Origin: Methylomonas albis | GTDB taxonomy: Bacteria; Pseudomonadota; Gammaproteobacteria; Methylococcales; Methylomonadaceae | Reading direction: 5' to 3' | DNA: 64,000 nt | Assembly: GCF_014850955.1 (NCBI RefSeq) | Contig: NZ_JACXSS010000001.1 | Location: 2,790,001 to 2,854,000, forward strand | In this document: one piece after another, positions 61,853 through 64,000 of the stretch | How positions within the stretch are numbered: the first letter of the stretch is position 1 | How the letters are laid out: each line of letters starts with the position of its first letter | Position numbers and translations under genes: made by a program | The notes under the pieces: generated by a model | Told to the model about the DNA's origin: nothing | The model's database searches: none | The model's input: only the letters and a program-made list of their open reading frames with translations

Positions 61853-63310
61853 ATGCGTAGATCGATACCCAACACGCTAGCTTTAGCCATAGCCCTGGCT
61901 GCTGCCGGATGCAGCTCCCTGCAGCAAAGCAGCTTGCAACAGGCTAGCGACGCCGCCGGCGCAGCTACTATCAAATCCATCGAATTCACCGGCACCGGCC
62001 GTTGGTATCAGTTCGGCCAAGCGCCCAATCCCGATCTACCCTGGCCGCCTTTCGACGTCAAAGCCTACACCGCCGACATCAATTACGACACCGCCAGCGC
62101 CAGGGTGCAAATCGCCCGTCTGCAAGTGGTGGAACCCGGCCGCAACCGTCCGGCGCCGGTCGAACAAAACGCCGATCAATACGTCAGCGGCTATAATGCC
62201 TGGAATGTGGCAACGACCGGCAATGCGGCGGCGACTGCACAACCGGCTGCCGTGGAAGAACGGGCCGCTGAAATCTGGGCGACTCCGCACGGCTTTTTCA
62301 AGGCGGCACTGACCAATCATGCCGAAACCAAGGACATCGCCAACGGCAGCGAAGTTTCTTTTAATATCGGCGGCAAGTACCGCTATGTCGGCACCATCAA
62401 TGCCAAACATCAGCTGGAATCGGTAAAAACCTGGATCGACAATCCGGTGCTGGGCGACACCTTAGTCGAAACCCGTTATAGCGATTACAAAGCCTTCGAC
62501 GGCGGCCAGTTCCCCAGCCATATCGTCCGCACGCAGGGCGGTTTTCCGGTGCTGGATTTGAATGTCACGGCGGTAAAAGCCAATCCGGCCGTGGATATTG
62601 CCGTACCGGCCGAAGCACTTAAACCAGCGGCTGTTGCCGTTGCGGCCAACAAACTGGCGGACGGCGTGTATTACCTGACCGGTGGCACCCACCACAGCGT
62701 GGCTATCGAGCAATTGAACCATATTGTGCTGGTCGAAGCGCCTTTGAACGAAGAGCGCTCGCAGGCCTTGATCGCCAAATTGCAGGAAATCATCCCCAAC
62801 AAACCGATCAAATATCTGGTCAATACCCACGCTCACTTTGACCACAGCGGCGGCTTGCGCACCTTTGTGGATGCCGGCGCCACCATCGTCACCCATCAAC
62901 CGAATCAAGCCTATTACGAAAAAGTCTGGGCCAATCCGCACAGCATCAATCCGGATAGGCTGGAGAAGTCCAAGAAAACCGCCAACTTCACCAGCTTTGC
63001 CGGCAAACAGGTGTTATCCGACGGCAAGCGCACTATCGAGATTCATTCGCTGGCCGACAATAGCCACAGCGATGCCTTTGTCGCGGTGTATTTGCCTAAG
63101 GAAAAAATCCTGATCGAAGCCGACGCTTATACGCCACCGGCTGCCAACGCGCCGGCGCCAACCTCGGTCAATCCGTATTCACTAAACTTGTATGAAAACA
63201 TTCAGAAGCTGAAACTGGACGTCGGTCAGATCGCCGCATTACACGGCCCACGGGTAGTAACGCTGGCGGAGTTGCGTAGCGCAATCGGCATTACCAAAGC
63301 TTCCCGGTAA
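61853..63310 (+). CDS. Lipoprotein MBL-fold metallo-hydrolase
   Basis: 485 residues from ATG 61853 (AGGA six bases upstream; the longer frame has no ribosome site). Lipoprotein signal with lipobox AAAGCSS. A beta-rich domain occupies about 35-280. The metallo-beta-lactamase domain begins near 285 with NTHAHFDHSGG (HxHxDH zinc motif) and continues through ADNSHSDAFVAVYLP and LIEADAY, ending LHGPRVVTLAE. Substrate unknown. A strong hairpin follows the stop. Confidence 0.85.
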   Translation: MRRSIPNTLALAIALAAAGCSSLQQSSLQQASDAAGAATIKSIEFTGTGRWYQFGQAPNPDLPWPPFDVKAYTADINYDTASARVQIARLQVVEPGRNRPAPVEQNADQYVSGYNAWNVATTGNAAATAQPAAVEERAAEIWATPHGFFKAALTNHAETKDIANGSEVSFNIGGKYRYVGTINAKHQLESVKTWIDNPVLGDTLVETRYSDYKAFDGGQFPSHIVRTQGGFPVLDLNVTAVKANPAVDIAVPAEALKPAAVAVAANKLADGVYYLTGGTHHSVAIEQLNHIVLVEAPLNEERSQALIAKLQEIIPNKPIKYLVNTHAHFDHSGGLRTFVDAGATIVTHQPNQAYYEKVWANPHSINPDRLEKSKKTANFTSFAGKQVLSDGKRTIEIHSLADNSHSDAFVAVYLPKEKILIEADAYTPPAANAPAPTSVNPYSLNLYENIQKLKLDVGQIAALHGPRVVTLAELRSAIGITKASR

Positions 63311-63317
63311 CCGGCTA

Positions 63318-63356
63318 AGGATCGAGGCAATAGCGCAATGCTGATGCCTCGATCCT
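63318..63356 (+). terminator. Terminator-like hairpin after the MBL gene
   Basis: AGGATCGAGGCA and TGCCTCGATCCT form a perfect 12-bp stem eight bases after the stop; followed by GATTTAT, a weak U-run. Confidence 0.65.
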
Positions 63357-63682
63357 GATTTATCCGCACCCAAAAACCGTATGGCGATATTCCAAGCACG
63401 CACACACCGGCCAAACATGCAAAGACACCGCCACGCTATTTCGTTTGTGACCCGCATCGCTACAGGGGCATCCATAAACGAGTCAGCGGTAAGGTACTAA
63501 CCCGCGCGAACACCACTGAACGCACCGTCTGCGCCTCCCGAGAATCAGGATTTGCCGGCGCACGACTCGGCGGCAACCTCGAATAGTTTTTGCTTGCATC
63601 GGAAACTAAGCTGATCCTACTGATTGACTGAGCATTGCCTTGCTATATGATGAACCTTCACCATGCGGAAAAAGGGGCTACT
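63357..63682. other. Intergenic, no gene seen
   Basis: No ORF with a ribosome site and no recognised repeat. It should contain the promoter of the DUF885 gene. Confidence 0.4.
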
Positions 63683-64000
63683 ATGTTACGCACCATAGGT
63701 TTCCACGGCTCGCGAGCCATCGTTTCTATCCTAATACTCCTGCTGTTTTTCGGGCAAGCGCTTGCCGCCACCAAGGCAGTCCCAAACTGGGATGGGTTTG
63801 TCGGCCAGTTCGTCGAACATTATTTTGAACTCCACCCTAGCTTTGCCGCCAATGCCGGCCGGCATGAATTCGACGGCAAATTGCCGGACTGGAGTGCGGC
63901 CGGTTTAGCCCGGCAAAGCCAATGGCTAAAATCGCAGCGCGAATTAGCCGCCGGCTATCGCGATACATCGCTGAAAGAATCGGAACGCTTCCAGCAAAAC
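63683..64000 (+). CDS. DUF885 family protein, 3' truncated by window edge
   Basis: First 106 residues of a DUF885 protein (family about 550-620 residues; peptidase-like zinc site lies beyond the window). Signal peptide about 1-29 (SILILLLFFGQALAA). The mature start HYFELHPSFAANAGRHEFDG is the family's N-terminal phrase. AAAGGGG precedes the ATG at 63683; the TTG-started frame at 63640 is a different, false frame. Confidence 0.8.
   Translation, partial: MLRTIGFHGSRAIVSILILLLFFGQALAATKAVPNWDGFVGQFVEHYFELHPSFAANAGRHEFDGKLPDWSAAGLARQSQWLKSQRELAAGYRDTSLKESERFQQN

Overview
The window reads as a gammaproteobacterial chromosome, most plausibly a methanotroph-type (Methylococcales-like) genome. That placement is an inference from the mix of genes (TonB receptor with PepSY reductase, YchF, XdhC/MocA, a PEP-CTERM protein) and from REP-like repeats; no rRNA or methane-oxidation gene is present to prove it.

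Left part (1-30.3 kb). A 5'-truncated TonB-dependent receptor is coupled to a PepSY membrane protein (iron/siderophore uptake). From 3.6 to 17.6 kb almost everything is on the minus strand and looks like one functional block. It holds a 1196-residue astacin protease with a beta-propeller inserted inside its catalytic domain, a σ54 enhancer-binding regulator, a degenerate receiver protein, three proteases and a small protein. Four of these proteins carry a similar very short N-terminal sequence (Met-Tyr-Ile/Leu). Next come three beta-rich, virus-structural-looking proteins, two proteins built from a repeated 'DG..YQ' motif, a small protein and a transglutaminase-like protein. Upstream of the last gene lie a near-consensus σ54 promoter and three copies of a 15-bp inverted repeat, where enhancer sites are expected. 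This is my best candidate for an undescribed system: a σ54-switched particle or surface assembly with tagged proteases. Next are a Roco (LRR-Roc-COR) protein ending in a TIR domain, a zeta-toxin pair, a kinase-like/phosphatase pair, an MHS-family transporter, an EVE protein, a Sel1 lipoprotein, a CsgG-like lipoprotein and ychF.

Middle part (30.3-59.0 kb). A tRNA-Met(CAT) gene is the attachment site of a 28.66-kb integrated element, bounded by a perfect 50-bp repeat of the tRNA 3' end and by matching 20-bp arm-type sites. The element has an integrase, AlpA-like protein, O/P-like replication proteins, a DnaB-type helicase, a tape-measure-like protein with a murein hydrolase domain, terminase-small-like genes and a repressor. 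I find no large terminase, portal, capsid or sheath, so it resembles a phage satellite or a gutted prophage. Its cargo includes an OLD-type ATPase-TOPRIM nuclease, a Panacea toxin-antitoxin pair, a NucA/NucB-like nuclease, a secreted NUC1 nuclease, and a SRAP / three-Cys protein / TcmP cluster.

Right part (59.0-64 kb). Next to attR lie a truncated second integrase and a frameshifted, truncated M15 peptidase fused at one junction, which are scars of an earlier insertion at the same tRNA. Then come MocA-like and XdhC-like molybdenum-enzyme maturation genes, a lipoprotein metallo-beta-lactamase-fold hydrolase and the start of a DUF885 protein.
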